The notes: a model not told the origin generated them from the letters alone. A stretch of 64,000 nt of DNA from Thioalkalivibrio thiocyanodenitrificans ARhD 1 (GCF_000378965.1 NZ_KB900536.1:1666052-1730051); one strand, 5' to 3'; numbered from the stretch's first letter, positions 44,184 to 53,536 are shown. Program-made: numbers and translations.

Positions 44184-44326
44184 CAGGCTGTTGAGAAAGT
44201 CTCCGGCGGATGCCAGGCAAGGCGGAAAGTGGCGAAAAAGCGCAGTGTACACGGGAGTACATGAGCATTTTGAGCCGCTTTCCAACGCAGCATGGCGCCG
44301 CCCGAGGGTTTTTCAACAGCCTGCTA
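44181..44326. mobile_element. MITE-like element, 146 bp, supplying the upstream stop codon
   Basis: Terminal inverted repeats TAGCAGGCTGTTGA (44181-44194) and TCAACAGCCTGCTA (44313-44326). The ends are both TA, which fits an IS630/Tc1-type TA target duplication. No open frame. The TAGCAGGCTGTTGA end is a recurring short-element terminus in proteobacteria. The TAG of the left end is the stop of the HMA gene. Confidence 0.85.
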
Positions 44327-44446
44327 GAACGGGAGCACGGCCGGACACCGCGTGGACGGCCCCGGCATCCGGACACAGGGAGACACCACCGAACAGGCCG
44401 GCCGCACACCGGCCACGCGACACCAAAAAAGGGGAATCACACCACC

Positions 44447-45799
44447 ATGAACCAGACCAAGATCCTGCTGGAAGAGAACGAGATCCCGACCCACTGGTAC
44501 AACGTCATGGCCGACATGCCCAGCCCGCCGGCGCCGCCACTGGGCCCGGACGGCAAGCCGGTCAGCCCGGAGATGCTCGGCGCGATCTTCCCGCCCGGCA
44601 TCCTGGAACAGGAGATGAGCGCCGAGCGCTGGATCCCCATCCCCGACGAGATACGCCAGATCCTCTGCCTGTGGCGCCCCTCTCCCCTGTACCGGGCCCA
44701 CCGTCTGGAGGCCGCGCTGGGCACCCCGGCCAGGATCTACTACAAGAACGAGGGCGTGAGCCCCGCCGGTTCCCACAAGCCCAACAGTGCCGTGGCGCAG
44801 GCCTACTACAACCGCGAAGCGGGGATCCGCCGGCTGACCACCGAGACCGGCGCCGGTCAGTGGGGTTCCTCCATTGCGCTCGCGGGACAGATGTTCGGTC
44901 TCGAAGTGCGGGTCTACATGGTCAGGGTGAGCTACGAGCAGAAACCGTTCCGCCGCTCCATGATGGAAACCTGGGGCGCCGAGGTGCTGGCGAGCCCCAC
45001 CGACACCACCCGGTCGGGACGCCAGATCCTGGCCCAGGATCCGGATTCCCCCGGATCGCTCGGCATCGCCATCTCCGAGGCGGTGGAAGAGGCCGCGTCG
45101 CGTCCCGACACCAACTACGCACTGGGTTCCGTGCTCAACCACGTGGTGCTGCACCAGACCATCATCGGCCAGGAGGTGAAGAAACAGTTCGAGAAGGCGG
45201 GCGACTACCCGGACGCCGTGTTCGCCCCCTGCGGCGGCGGTTCCAACTTCGGCGGCGTGGCCTTCCCCTTCCTGGCGGACAAGGCGGCGGGCCGGGAGGT
45301 GCGCCTGGTGGCGGTGGAGCCCACCTCCTGCCCCACGCTGACCCGCGGCCATTACGCCTACGATTTCGGCGACAGCGTGGGCCTCACTCCGCTGATGCTC
45401 ATGTACACGCTCGGCCATGACTTCGTGCCGCCGGGCATCCACGCCGGCGGCCTGCGCTATCACGGCGACAGCCCGCTGGTCTCGCAACTGCACAAGGAGG
45501 GGCTCATCGAGGCCGTGGCCGTACCCCAGATCGCCACCTTCGATGCCGGCGTGCAGTTCGCCCGGGCCGAGGGCATCATCCCCGCACCCGAGTCCTGCCA
45601 CGCCATCCGCGCCTGCATCGACGAGGCCCTGCAATGCAAGGAGACCGGCGAAACGAAGACCCTGTTCTTCAACCTCTCCGGCCACGGCCACTTCGACATG
45701 GCCTCCTTCGACAAGTACTTCCGCGGTGAACTGGAGGACTACGAGTATCCCGAGGAGGCCATCAACGCCGCCCTGGACCGGCTGCCGAAGGTAGGTTGA
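44447..45799 (+). CDS. trpB2: TrpB-like PLP enzyme (TrpB2)
   Basis: 450 aa from the ATG at 44447. The PLP lysine is in [12 protein letters not shown] (K111) and the phosphate-binding loop in [10 protein letters not shown]. Length and motifs ([33 protein letters not shown]) fit the TrpB2 subgroup, longer than canonical TrpB. No trpA is adjacent, as expected for this subgroup, which can work alone with indole. Its TGA stop (45797-45799) is in the first unit of a heptamer array. Confidence 0.93.
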   Translation: MNQTKILLEENEIPTHWYNVMADMPSPPAPPLGPDGKPVSPEMLGAIFPPGILEQEMSAERWIPIPDEIRQILCLWRPSPLYRAHRLEAALGTPARIYYKNEGVSPAGSHKPNSAVAQAYYNREAGIRRLTTETGAGQWGSSIALAGQMFGLEVRVYMVRVSYEQKPFRRSMMETWGAEVLASPTDTTRSGRQILAQDPDSPGSLGIAISEAVEEAASRPDTNYALGSVLNHVVLHQTIIGQEVKKQFEKAGDYPDAVFAPCGGGSNFGGVAFPFLADKAAGREVRLVAVEPTSCPTLTRGHYAYDFGDSVGLTPLMLMYTLGHDFVPPGIHAGGLRYHGDSPLVSQLHKEGLIEAVAVPQIATFDAGVQFARAEGIIPAPESCHAIRACIDEALQCKETGETKTLFFNLSGHGHFDMASFDKYFRGELEDYEYPEEAINAALDRLPKVG

Positions 45800-45858
45800 G
45801 GCGTGAGGCGTGAGGCGTGAGGCGTGAGGCGTGAGGCGTGAGGCGTGAGGCGTGAGGC
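45796..45858 (+). repeat. GTGAGGC heptamer array, 8 perfect units plus a degenerate first unit with the stop codon
   Basis: TTGAGGC at 45796-45802, carrying the TrpB2 stop TGA, followed by eight perfect GTGAGGC units (45803-45858). Same orientation and same relation to a stop as the arrays at 4440, 41568 and 58597. The next gene starts 18 bp later. Confidence 0.97.
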
Positions 45859-45876
45859 GGAGAGGATAGCGGCGGC

Positions 45877-46365
45877 ATGACACTCACGGGATCCCCGCTC
45901 GGTAACCGTACCTTCCCCGCATGCCGGGGCAGCCGACCCGTTGCCGGCCTCGTGCTGCTGATTGTGTTCCTGCTATCCATTCCGGCACAGTTCGCCCTCG
46001 CCGATGCACGGGTCATCGACCTGCGCATCGGCGAGCAGCGACTCACCGCCGAGGTGGCCGACACCGACGAGACCCGGCGGCACGGGCTGATGTTCCGGGA
46101 ATCCCTGCCCGAGGACCACGGCATGCTGTTCGTCTGGGAGGAACCGGCGCGCTATGCCATGTGGATGCAGAACACGCCCCTGCCCCTGTCGGTGGCCTTC
46201 ATCGACGCCGACGGGCGCATCATAAATATCGAGGACATGCAACCCGACACCACCCGAACCCATCAGGCCGCCGCCCCGGTCATCTACGCGCTGGAGATGG
46301 AACAGGGCTGGTTCGCGGCCCGCGGTATTCGTGCCGGGGATCGGGTGAGTGGGCTACCGGAATGA
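45877..46365 (+). CDS. Secreted DUF192 protein
   Basis: 162 aa with a basic N-terminus and signal helix (VAGLVLLIVFLLSIPAQFALA). The DUF192 pattern is clear: TDETRRHGLMFRESLPEDHG, MLFVWEEPARYAMWMQNTPLP, then a C-terminal MEQGWFAARGIRAGDRV. Function of the family is unknown; it is common beside envelope genes. The stop TGA begins the 20-bp arm of the next inverted repeat. Confidence 0.9.
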   Translation: MTLTGSPLGNRTFPACRGSRPVAGLVLLIVFLLSIPAQFALADARVIDLRIGEQRLTAEVADTDETRRHGLMFRESLPEDHGMLFVWEEPARYAMWMQNTPLPLSVAFIDADGRIINIEDMQPDTTRTHQAAAPVIYALEMEQGWFAARGIRAGDRVSGLPE

Positions 46366-46441
46366 AGTGCGAAGTGTGAATTGGGAAGTTGGAGGTGATA
46401 GTCCTTGACTTCGCACCTCCAAATTCACACTTCGCACTTCA
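46363..46441. repeat. Inverted repeat with 7-bp periodicity between convergent genes
   Basis: Perfect 20-bp arms TGAAGTGCGAAGTGTGAATT (46363-46382) and the complement (46422-46441). The left arm begins with the DUF192 stop codon. In 7-bp steps the left arm reads AAGTGCG, AAGTGTG, AATTGGG, AAGTTGG, AGGTGAT; the right arm reads similarly on the other strand and ends 2 bp from the RimK-like stop. A long stem-loop could terminate both transcripts. Confidence 0.95.
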
Positions 46442-46442
46442 G

Positions 46443-47915
46443 CTACCGCTTGCGCATGCGGTCCAGGCGGCGCACGAAGTCCTCCAGGATGCGCCGGTAC
46501 AGCTCGTCCCTGATTACCGCGTCCTCGATGCCTGCATCCAGGTTGGGATTGTCGTTCACCTCGATGACCACCACGCCCTTGTTCGTCTGTTTCAGGTCCA
46601 CGCCGTAGAGCCCGTCGCCGATCAGGTTGGCGGCGCGCAGTGCGGTCTTCACCACCCGCGGCGGCGCGTCGTCGACCGCCAGGGTACGAAAGCCTCCCTG
46701 GCGCGGATTGCCCTTGGCCTGATGGTTGACGATCTGCCAGTGCTTGCGGGACATGAAATACTGACACACGTACATGGGCTGCCTGTTCATGATACCCACG
46801 CGCCAGTCGAACTCCGTGTAGGCGAATTCCTGGGCGAGGATCAGGTCCGAATCCCTGAACAGGCGCCTGGCGGTCTCTTCCAGCTCCTGGCGATCATCGG
46901 CCTTGAACACACCCCGGGAGAACGAACCGTCCGGAATCTTGAGCACCACCGGATAGCCGATGGTCTCCTCGGCGGCGAGCAGATTGTCTTTGCTCAGAAT
47001 CAGGGTGCGGGGCGTGGCCACCCTGTGCGCGGCCAGCAGCTCGGCCAGGTACACCTTGTTGGTGCACTTGAGGATGGAGTCCGGATCGTCGATCACGACC
47101 ATCCCCTCGCTGTCCGCCTTGCGGGCAAAACGATAGGTGTAGTGATCGATGCGCGTGGTCTCGCGAATGAACAGGGCATCGTATTCCGCCAGGCGCGAGA
47201 AGTCCTTGCGGTCGATGAGGTCCACCTCCAGCCCCAGTGATCGGCCGATGCGCACGAAGTGGTTCAGTGCCGTGCGGTTCGACGGCGGCAGGTCCTCGTC
47301 CGGGTTCTGCAGGATGGCCAGGTCGTACCTGTAACCGCGCGCACCCCGGGGCTTGCGCCACGGACGCTTGAGGTAGATGTCCAGGGCGGCGAAGAAGTCA
47401 TCCTCCTGCTCCGGGGTGAGGGCCTGCAGGGAGAGGGGCTTCAGTGCATCGATGCGCCACTGCCCGGACAACTTGAACTCCACCTTGAACAGCGGCGCCC
47501 GGAAGATGGAGAACAGCTGCTGCGCGATCTCCTGCATCTCCCTGGGGGCACACTGGCCGAAGAACACCGTCATCTCGAAGGCAGTGGGCTGAAGTCCGGA
47601 ACGCTTGCGCCCGAGCACTTTCGCCACCTTGCGGTCAATGTCCTCGGTGTCCAGGCTGTAGATGGACTTGCGCGAGAGATCCTGCAGGGTGCGCACCGTG
47701 GGTACCACCCTGTGATTGCGCGCCTCGGCCAGCAGGGAACAGTAATAGCCCACGCTCAGATACCGGTGGCTGCGGCACAGGTTGATCACCCGGAGCTGCC
47801 CGCCCCTGCTCTCCGGCGCCCGGGTGAGATAGTCGCGGGCCAGCATGACCGGGTACTCGGGAAAATGGGGTTTCCAGTCCGCAGGCTGTTCGATCAGAAG
47901 CACGTGATCAGACAT
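46443..47915 (-). CDS. RimK-family ATP-grasp ligase with N-terminal extension
   Basis: 490 aa. Residues 1-~190 are an N-terminal domain typical of the RimK-family protein subgroup (VLLIEQPADWKPHFPEYPVM). Residues ~200-490 are an ATP-grasp ligase: FIRETTRIDHYTYRFARKAD, VVLKIPDGSFSRGVF, GLYGVDLKQTNKGVVVIEVN, DNPNLDAGIEDAV (metal-binding Glu/Asn). Such ligases attach amino acids to peptide termini. It lies 7 bp downstream of the GNAT-C39 gene, a recurrent pairing whose substrate is not known. Confidence 0.88.
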   Translation of the reverse strand: MSDHVLLIEQPADWKPHFPEYPVMLARDYLTRAPESRGGQLRVINLCRSHRYLSVGYYCSLLAEARNHRVVPTVRTLQDLSRKSIYSLDTEDIDRKVAKVLGRKRSGLQPTAFEMTVFFGQCAPREMQEIAQQLFSIFRAPLFKVEFKLSGQWRIDALKPLSLQALTPEQEDDFFAALDIYLKRPWRKPRGARGYRYDLAILQNPDEDLPPSNRTALNHFVRIGRSLGLEVDLIDRKDFSRLAEYDALFIRETTRIDHYTYRFARKADSEGMVVIDDPDSILKCTNKVYLAELLAAHRVATPRTLILSKDNLLAAEETIGYPVVLKIPDGSFSRGVFKADDRQELEETARRLFRDSDLILAQEFAYTEFDWRVGIMNRQPMYVCQYFMSRKHWQIVNHQAKGNPRQGGFRTLAVDDAPPRVVKTALRAANLIGDGLYGVDLKQTNKGVVVIEVNDNPNLDAGIEDAVIRDELYRRILEDFVRRLDRMRKR

Positions 47916-47922
47916 GGCTCCC

Positions 47923-49029
47923 TCAGGGCAGGGTATCGGGTTTGGGATAGATCACCAGGACGGCCTTGAGGCCGGCCTTGCCGTATCGCGCCATGCGTTC
48001 GAAGTCGCGCCTGGGTATCGGCATGTTGATGGAGTCCAGCGGCGCCTCGCCCGCTTCGTAATCCACGAACGGGTCGTGCACGTAGATGAAGTGATCATCG
48101 AAGCCGGTGACCACCACCCAGTGGGGAAACTTCTCGCCGTAGATCCGGTAGGAACTGATGAGCACCACCGGCACCCCGCCGGCATCGCACCGCTGCTTGA
48201 GATCATCGACCTTCAGCACACCGTAGTGCAGGGGAATGCCCAGGGAATGGATCTCGTCCAGCATGTCCTGCTGCACCAGGCGCATGACCTCCTTCTTCTC
48301 TTCGCTGCGCACGGAATCCAGCAGGGGCATGCGCTCGTCGTTGATCACCAGCTCCACGCCGAACCCCCGGTGGGCCGCCGACAGGGCGAGGCCGTAGGGC
48401 CCGCATCCACCGTGGCCGGATGTCATGAAGATCGTGGTCGCCTCCCGCCAGATGCGCAGCTCCAGTGTCCGGTTGAGTTCCTCCCGCGGGTCCAGTGCCT
48501 TCATGGCCATCATGACCGCCGACGGGCCGCAGGTGAAATCCAGGGTCTGCTCGTAGAAAGGCACCCTGACCAGATCCGGGCTCAGGTGAGGCGCCAGCGA
48601 CTTCTCGTACCGCCACGCATCCATGTGGTCCTCGTAGTAATCGCCATACTCGCCGAAGGGCTTGTAGCCCAGCCGGGAGAACAAGGCGATGGACGCGGTG
48701 TTGTCCTTGCGGATCTCAAGCCGGAGATAGGCGCAGTCCCGGTCCCGGGCGGCCTCCTCGGCCGCTTCCACCAGGGCCTGGCCGATGCCCTGCCCCCGGG
48801 TGTCCCGCTCCACCGCGATGGAATACAGCCGCGCCATGGAGGTACCCCGGCTGAACAGGAGCAGTACATAGCCATTGAGCGCACCCGCCCGGTCGCTCAC
48901 CAGCACATGGGCATTGGCCTTGGTCAGCATGTAGCGGAACTGCCGCCGTGAAAGGCGGTCGATCTCGAAACACCGCTCCTCCAGCGCAACGAGTGCCGGG
49001 ATGTCCGAGACCTGGGCGGGGCGTATCAT
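47923..49029 (-). CDS. GNAT acetyltransferase fused to a C39 peptidase-like domain
   Basis: I chose the ATG at 49029 (368 aa); a TTG at 49050 is inside a repeat and less likely. Residues 1-~155 are a GNAT domain (RGTSMARLYSIAVERDTRGQGIGQALVE, shown here by the pattern RDTRGQGIGQ). Residues ~165-360 are C39-like, with Cys in FTCGPSAVMMAM and His in HWVVVTGFDDHFIYVHDPF. The pair GNAT-C39 and RimK-like is a conserved operon that probably modifies or cleaves a peptide. No precursor peptide is obvious here. Confidence 0.87.
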   Translation of the reverse strand: MIRPAQVSDIPALVALEERCFEIDRLSRRQFRYMLTKANAHVLVSDRAGALNGYVLLLFSRGTSMARLYSIAVERDTRGQGIGQALVEAAEEAARDRDCAYLRLEIRKDNTASIALFSRLGYKPFGEYGDYYEDHMDAWRYEKSLAPHLSPDLVRVPFYEQTLDFTCGPSAVMMAMKALDPREELNRTLELRIWREATTIFMTSGHGGCGPYGLALSAAHRGFGVELVINDERMPLLDSVRSEEKKEVMRLVQQDMLDEIHSLGIPLHYGVLKVDDLKQRCDAGGVPVVLISSYRIYGEKFPHWVVVTGFDDHFIYVHDPFVDYEAGEAPLDSINMPIPRRDFERMARYGKAGLKAVLVIYPKPDTLP

Positions 49030-49053
49030 CAATGAAGTATCGAGAGGCAAGGG

Positions 49054-49112
49054 ACAAGATACAAGGGGCGGGATGTAACCGTTTCAGGCATTGTCCTTCT
49101 CTTGTATCTTGT
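49054..49112. repeat. Inverted heptad-type repeat between divergent genes
   Basis: Arms ACAAGATACAAG (49054-49065) and CTTGTATCTTGT (49101-49112). The surrounding bases run in 7-bp steps (AGTATCG, AGAGGCA, AGGGACA, AGATACA, AGGGGCG). Unlike the others this element is at the 5' ends of two divergent genes, so it may affect initiation rather than termination. Confidence 0.85.
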
Positions 49113-49143
49113 ACTTTATCTCCCGCTTTCCGGCCACCGATTC

Positions 49144-50304
49144 ATGAAGCGACTCCCGAGTCTCAACCAGATGCTCGCCCGGCTCATCGCACTGCCGTCG
49201 GTGAGCAGCGTGTCCCCCGAGTTCGACATGAGCAACCGGGCCGTCATCGACGAACTGGCCGGCTGGTGCGAGGCGGCGGGCTTCGACGTGGCGATCACGC
49301 CCATCGACGGCAAACCGGGAAAGGCCAACCTGGTGGCCACCATGGGGCGGGGCCCCGGGGGTCTCGTGCTCGCCGGTCATACCGATACCGTGCCCTGCAA
49401 TCCGGAACTCTGGCGCCAGGACCCGTTCAGGCTCACGGAACGCGACGGGCGGCTCTACGGGCTGGGCACCTCGGACATGAAGAGCTTCCTGGCACTGGCC
49501 CTGGAGGCGGCCCGTGATCTCACCCCCGAGCAGTTCCACCAACCGCTGGTGATCCTCGCCACGGCGGATGAGGAGAGCTCCATGGCCGGGGCCAAGGCCA
49601 TCCGTGCCGCGGGCCGCCCGCTGGGCCGTCATGCCGTCATCGGAGAACCCACGGGGCTGCGGCCCGTGCGCATGCACAAGGGCATCCTCATGGAAGGGAT
49701 TCGCCTCACCGGCCGCTCCGGGCATTCCAGCGACCCGCGGCTCGGCAACAATGCCCTGGAAGGCATGCACCGTGCCATCACGGAGATCATCGCCTGGCGG
49801 GCTGAGCTTCAGGCGCGCTACAACAATCCCCTGTTCAGGGTATCGGGGCCCACGCTCAACCTCGGTCACATCCACGGCGGAGACAATCCCAACCGGATCT
49901 GCGGGCGCTGCGAACTGCATATCGACCTGCGGCCGCTGCCGGGCATGGATCTGGACGAACTGCGTCAGGCGCTGGCATCACGGCTCGAACGCAGTCTCGC
50001 GGACACCGGACTCGAACTGGAAGTCTTTCGCCTTTTTGATGGCACGCCGGCCATGGAAACGCCCGCGGACGCACCGGTGGTGCGTGCCGCCGAATCGCTC
50101 ACCGGACATGCAGCCGAGGCGGTGGCCTTCGGCACCGAGGGCCCCTACCTGCGCGATCTGGACATGGACGTGGTGGTGCTCGGACCCGGCGACATCGACC
50201 AGGCCCACCAGCCGGACGAATACCTTTCCATGGATCGCATCGAACCGACCCTCAACCTGCTGCGTTCGCTGATCAGGGGGTTCTGCATCGATCCTGTTCG
50301 CTGA
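49144..50304 (+). CDS. argE: Acetylornithine deacetylase
   Basis: 386 aa from the ATG at 49144. M20 metallopeptidase motifs: VLAGHTDTVPCNPELW, GLGTSDMKSFLALAL (zinc ligands), ADEESSMAG (catalytic Glu) and the dimerisation segment. It hydrolyses N-acetylornithine in arginine synthesis. Followed after ~240 bp by argA, so two arginine genes are linked. Confidence 0.95.
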   Translation: MKRLPSLNQMLARLIALPSVSSVSPEFDMSNRAVIDELAGWCEAAGFDVAITPIDGKPGKANLVATMGRGPGGLVLAGHTDTVPCNPELWRQDPFRLTERDGRLYGLGTSDMKSFLALALEAARDLTPEQFHQPLVILATADEESSMAGAKAIRAAGRPLGRHAVIGEPTGLRPVRMHKGILMEGIRLTGRSGHSSDPRLGNNALEGMHRAITEIIAWRAELQARYNNPLFRVSGPTLNLGHIHGGDNPNRICGRCELHIDLRPLPGMDLDELRQALASRLERSLADTGLELEVFRLFDGTPAMETPADAPVVRAAESLTGHAAEAVAFGTEGPYLRDLDMDVVVLGPGDIDQAHQPDEYLSMDRIEPTLNLLRSLIRGFCIDPVR

Positions 50305-50338
50305 GGCTGCGGCGGGCGGCTCGGTCGTCGGCCAGATG

Positions 50339-50453
50339 ATTTTCAGCCACAGAGGTCACAGAGGACACAGAGGACACAGAGAAAAGATGTACGGGAGATC
50401 TGTCAGACAGGTGGTTCGACCTCTGTGACCTCTGCGACCTCTGTGGCTGAAAA
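50339..50453. repeat. Inverted CACAGAGGT-type repeat (9-bp period)
   Basis: Left arm near 50339-50381 has CACAGAGGT, CACAGAGGA, CACAGAGGA units; the right arm near 50418-50453 is the complement (CCTCTGTGACCTCTGCGACC). Both arms share TTTTCAGCC at their outer ends. The period is 9, not 7, but the layout matches the heptad elements. Confidence 0.9.
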
Positions 50454-50541
50454 TGCGAGCCCTCCTCGGCGGCCCAATGACGCGCCGGACCCGCTTCCGG
50501 TATGCTCCGCTCTTGAACGCAGGCACCGGGACAGCATCCAG

Positions 50542-51870
50542 ATGAAGAAGAACAACCGGCCCGAACTCTCGCAGATCAACTGGTTCCGCAATGCCGCCCC
50601 CTATATCAATGCGCACCGGGGGCGGACCTTCGTGATCGCCTTTGGCGGCGAAGCCGTCCAGGATACGGGCTTCGCACGGCTGATCCACGACATCGCCATG
50701 CTGCAGAGCCTCGGCGTGCGTCTGGTACTGGTGCATGGTGCCCGGCCGCAGATCGAACAGCGCCTGCGCGCCCGGGGTCAGGCGTTCCATTATGCGGCCG
50801 GGCTGCGGATCACCGATGCCGACGCCCTCCAGGAGGTGAAGGAGGCCGCCGGCTGCCTGCGCGTGGAGATCGAGGCCCAGTTGTCCATGGGGCTGGCCAA
50901 CACGCCCATGAGCGGTGCGCGCATACGTGTCGCCTCCGGCAATCATGTGATGGCCAAACCGCTCGGGGTGCGCGACGGGGTGGACTACCAGCATACCGGT
51001 GAGGTGCGCCGCATTGATGCGGAGGGCATCCGCCGGCACCTGGAGAACGGTGAAGTCGTACTGCTCTCGCCCCTGGGTTATTCGCCCACTGGAGAGGTGT
51101 TCAACCTGAGCGCGGAGGATGTAGCCACGGCCACCGCCATTTCGCTCAAGGCGGACAAGCTGATCTTTCTCACCGAAGAGCCACGGCTGCGCGACGGGCG
51201 CCGCCGCCCGATCAGCCAGATGACCGCCGAGCAGGCCCGCACCTGGCTGAACAGGCGCCGCGGACCGGCATCGGAAACGGCCCGGCACCTCACCAGCGCC
51301 ATTCATGCCTGCCGCCACGCGGTGGAACGCGTGCACCTGGTTGAACGTGCCGTGGACGGCGCGCTGCTGCTCGAACTCTACACCAGGGACGGCGTCGGCA
51401 CGCTGATCACCGGCGAGACCTACGAGCGGCTGCGCCGCGCCACCATCGATGACGTGGGCGGCATTCTCGAACTGATTCAGCCCCTGGAGGCGGAAGGGGT
51501 GCTGGTGCGCCGCTCGCGGGAACAACTGGAATTGGAGATCGACCGGTTCAGCGTCATCGAGCGTGACGGCGTGGTACTCGGCTGCACGGCCTTCTATCCC
51601 TTCCCGGAGGAGTCGGTGGGCGAGCTGGCGTGTCTCGCTATCCATCCCCAGTACCGCACCGCCAGCCGGGGCGACCGCCTGCTGGACTTCGTGGAAGCGG
51701 AGGCCAGGACGCTGGGCATCGCCCGGTTGTTCGTACTCACCACCCGCACCGCCCACTGGTTCCGGGAGAGAGGCTTCGAGCCAGGTGACATCAAGGCGCT
51801 GCCGCTGCGCCGCCGCGAGCTGTACAACTACCAGCGCAACTCGAAGGTCTTTATCAAGGGATTGGCCTGA
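50542..51870 (+). CDS. argA: Amino-acid N-acetyltransferase (N-acetylglutamate synthase)
   Basis: 442 aa from the ATG at 50542 (MKKNNRPELSQINWFRNAAP). The N-terminal amino acid kinase domain (FVIAFGGEAVQD, LVLVHGARPQIEQRL) joins a C-terminal GNAT domain (LACLAIHPQYRTASRGDRLL), the classic ArgA layout. It makes N-acetylglutamate, the first step of arginine synthesis, and is normally feedback-inhibited by arginine. Codon use and length fit the E. coli enzyme. Confidence 0.96.
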   Translation: MKKNNRPELSQINWFRNAAPYINAHRGRTFVIAFGGEAVQDTGFARLIHDIAMLQSLGVRLVLVHGARPQIEQRLRARGQAFHYAAGLRITDADALQEVKEAAGCLRVEIEAQLSMGLANTPMSGARIRVASGNHVMAKPLGVRDGVDYQHTGEVRRIDAEGIRRHLENGEVVLLSPLGYSPTGEVFNLSAEDVATATAISLKADKLIFLTEEPRLRDGRRRPISQMTAEQARTWLNRRRGPASETARHLTSAIHACRHAVERVHLVERAVDGALLLELYTRDGVGTLITGETYERLRRATIDDVGGILELIQPLEAEGVLVRRSREQLELEIDRFSVIERDGVVLGCTAFYPFPEESVGELACLAIHPQYRTASRGDRLLDFVEAEARTLGIARLFVLTTRTAHWFRERGFEPGDIKALPLRRRELYNYQRNSKVFIKGLA

Positions 51871-51877
51871 GGGCGGT

Positions 51878-51939
51878 AATTGGTCAGTTGTCAAAGACGC
51901 CCCCGCAACGGACCACTGACAACGGACAACTGACCAATT
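51878..51939. repeat. Inverted repeat, 7-bp period, between convergent argA and the DksA-like gene
   Basis: Perfect 15-bp arms AATTGGTCAGTTGTC (51878-51892) and complement (51925-51939). The right arm continues as GTTGTCC, GTTGTCA, GTGGTCC, GTTG on the minus strand, again 7-bp steps, and its outer end touches the stop codon of the DksA-like gene. Confidence 0.95.
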
Positions 51940-52343
51940 CACCTCCTCTCATCCCGCTCGTGCCGTTCCTGGGCTTCGAGGCTCAGGGTGGCGATCGGGC
52001 GGGCTTCCAGTCGTGCGAGCCCGATGGGCTCGCCGGTCTCCTCACAGTATCCGTAGCTGCCGTCATCGATGCGCCTGAGGGCCGCATCGATCTTGCCGAT
52101 GAGTTTTCGGTATCGATCCCGGGTGCGCAGTTCCAGGCTCGCGTCACTCTCCCGGCTGGCCCGATCGTTGGGGTCCGGCTCGCGCCATTGTTCGCTGCGC
52201 AGGTTTCTGATGGTCTCGTCGGACTCGGTGAGCAGCATCTCCCGCCATTCCAGCAGCTTGCGCCGAAAGTACGCCAGCTGTGGCGGGCTCATGTACGGCT
52301 CGTCCTCCGAGGGTCGATACTCCGTGGAAATCTTGTCTTGCAT
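51939..52343 (-). CDS. DksA/TraR-family regulator lacking the zinc cysteines
   Basis: 134 aa from the ATG at 52343; the longer open frame upstream is not coding. The coiled-coil tip DxxDxA is present (DPNDRAS; D57, D60, A62). The zinc-finger region reads YGYCEETGEPIGLARLEARP then TLSLEAQERHERDERR, with only C100 of the four usual cysteines. It therefore belongs to the zinc-independent DksA class. DksA proteins bind RNA polymerase and work with ppGpp. Confidence 0.9.
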   Translation of the reverse strand: MQDKISTEYRPSEDEPYMSPPQLAYFRRKLLEWREMLLTESDETIRNLRSEQWREPDPNDRASRESDASLELRTRDRYRKLIGKIDAALRRIDDGSYGYCEETGEPIGLARLEARPIATLSLEAQERHERDERR

Positions 52344-52638
52344 GGCAACCGGAGCCTCTCTGGCACGGGGTCGTCGGGCGACCCAAGGTTGAAGTATAAC
52401 CCCGAGGTCACGAAAGACCACGCTAAGTGACTGCTGCGCAGCATGGTCAACATGAACCGGTGGCGGTGCATCCGTCAACGCCCTGAAATGATGCGCATGC
52501 GAACATGCCGGCCGCAGGAAAAGAGGCACAGGATATGCAAGAGAAATCCGCGATGAACGGACAACCGCCTGAACACGGACATGTGTTGTACGCGTTCGCC
52601 TGCGCACCGCGCCGGCCCGGCAACGCGTCAGGCAATGA

Positions 52639-53520
52639 TCATCCGGGCCCGGCGGTACCGTCCCCTTCTTGCGATGTCCGACTGTCTCCGTCGGACTTCA
52701 CCACACGCACGGGAAACGGATCCGTGATGCTGCCCGCGTACAGGCTCATGTGCGGGAAGGGGATCTCCACACCCTCCGCGTCAAAGGCACGCTTGATCTC
52801 CGTTTGCAGACTGTTTCTCAATTCCAGGAAATTTTCCCGCTTTGCCCACACCGAGAACTGAATCTCCAGGGCGGAGTCGCCGAAACCGTTGAAGATGAAC
52901 AGGGGCTTGGGCTCGTCCATGCAGAGGGCATTCTGATCGGCCACACGCATGAGGATCTTGCGCACCCGTTCGATATCCTCCTTGTAGGCCACGCCCAGTT
53001 GCAGATCGAAGCGGCGGATGGGGAAACGGGTCAGCGTGGTGACCTGGCTCTTGATCAGTGTCTCGTTGGGGATGCGCACGAACAGGTTGTCAAAGGTGCG
53101 CAGCTTTACCGACAGCAGGTCCACGGACAGCACCTCGCCGGTGGTATCACCCACCTTGATGACGTCCCCGGTACCGAAAGGCCGCTCACCGATGAGAAAG
53201 AGTCCGCTGATCAGGTTGGAGGCGGACGTCTGCGAGGCAAACCCGAGGGCCACCGAGAGCACGCCGGCCGCGCCGAGCAGAACCCCCAGGCTGAAACCCA
53301 GTTCGTTCAGGGCCGACGCCAGAAACAGCGCCAGGATCAGGTAGAAGGCCAGGCGCCGCAGGACCATGGCGTGATGCGCACTGAAACGCCGTGCCATGAA
53401 CCGCTGCATGAGACGGGCCACCAGGCGCGCCAGCACGACACCCGCCAGCAGAAAAAGCACCGCGCGCAAGACGCCCATGACCTGGTCGCTGGCAAGGAAG
53501 TTGAGTGTCGATTCCAGCAT
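52639..53520 (-). CDS. MscS-family mechanosensitive channel
   Basis: 293 aa with three N-terminal membrane helices. The pore helix and beta domain are recognisable: LLGAAGVLSVALGFASQTSA, NLISGLFLIGERPFGTGDVI, VDLLSVKLRTFDNLFVRIPN. It is a standard small-conductance channel that opens under osmotic stress. It lies downstream of the DUF432 gene on the same strand, separated by a heptad element. Confidence 0.95.
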   Translation of the reverse strand: MLESTLNFLASDQVMGVLRAVLFLLAGVVLARLVARLMQRFMARRFSAHHAMVLRRLAFYLILALFLASALNELGFSLGVLLGAAGVLSVALGFASQTSASNLISGLFLIGERPFGTGDVIKVGDTTGEVLSVDLLSVKLRTFDNLFVRIPNETLIKSQVTTLTRFPIRRFDLQLGVAYKEDIERVRKILMRVADQNALCMDEPKPLFIFNGFGDSALEIQFSVWAKRENFLELRNSLQTEIKRAFDAEGVEIPFPHMSLYAGSITDPFPVRVVKSDGDSRTSQEGDGTAGPG

Positions 53521-53536
53521 GGGACTCTCCGGGACA

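Noticed and set aside
44447-45799. Canonical tryptophan synthase beta (trpB) of the trp operon
   Set aside because: Length, N-terminal extension and lack of trpA nearby fit TrpB2 instead.
52344-52638. Small gene between mscS and the DksA-like gene
   Set aside because: Short open frames exist on both strands but none has a ribosome site or recognisable pattern; treated as intergenic.
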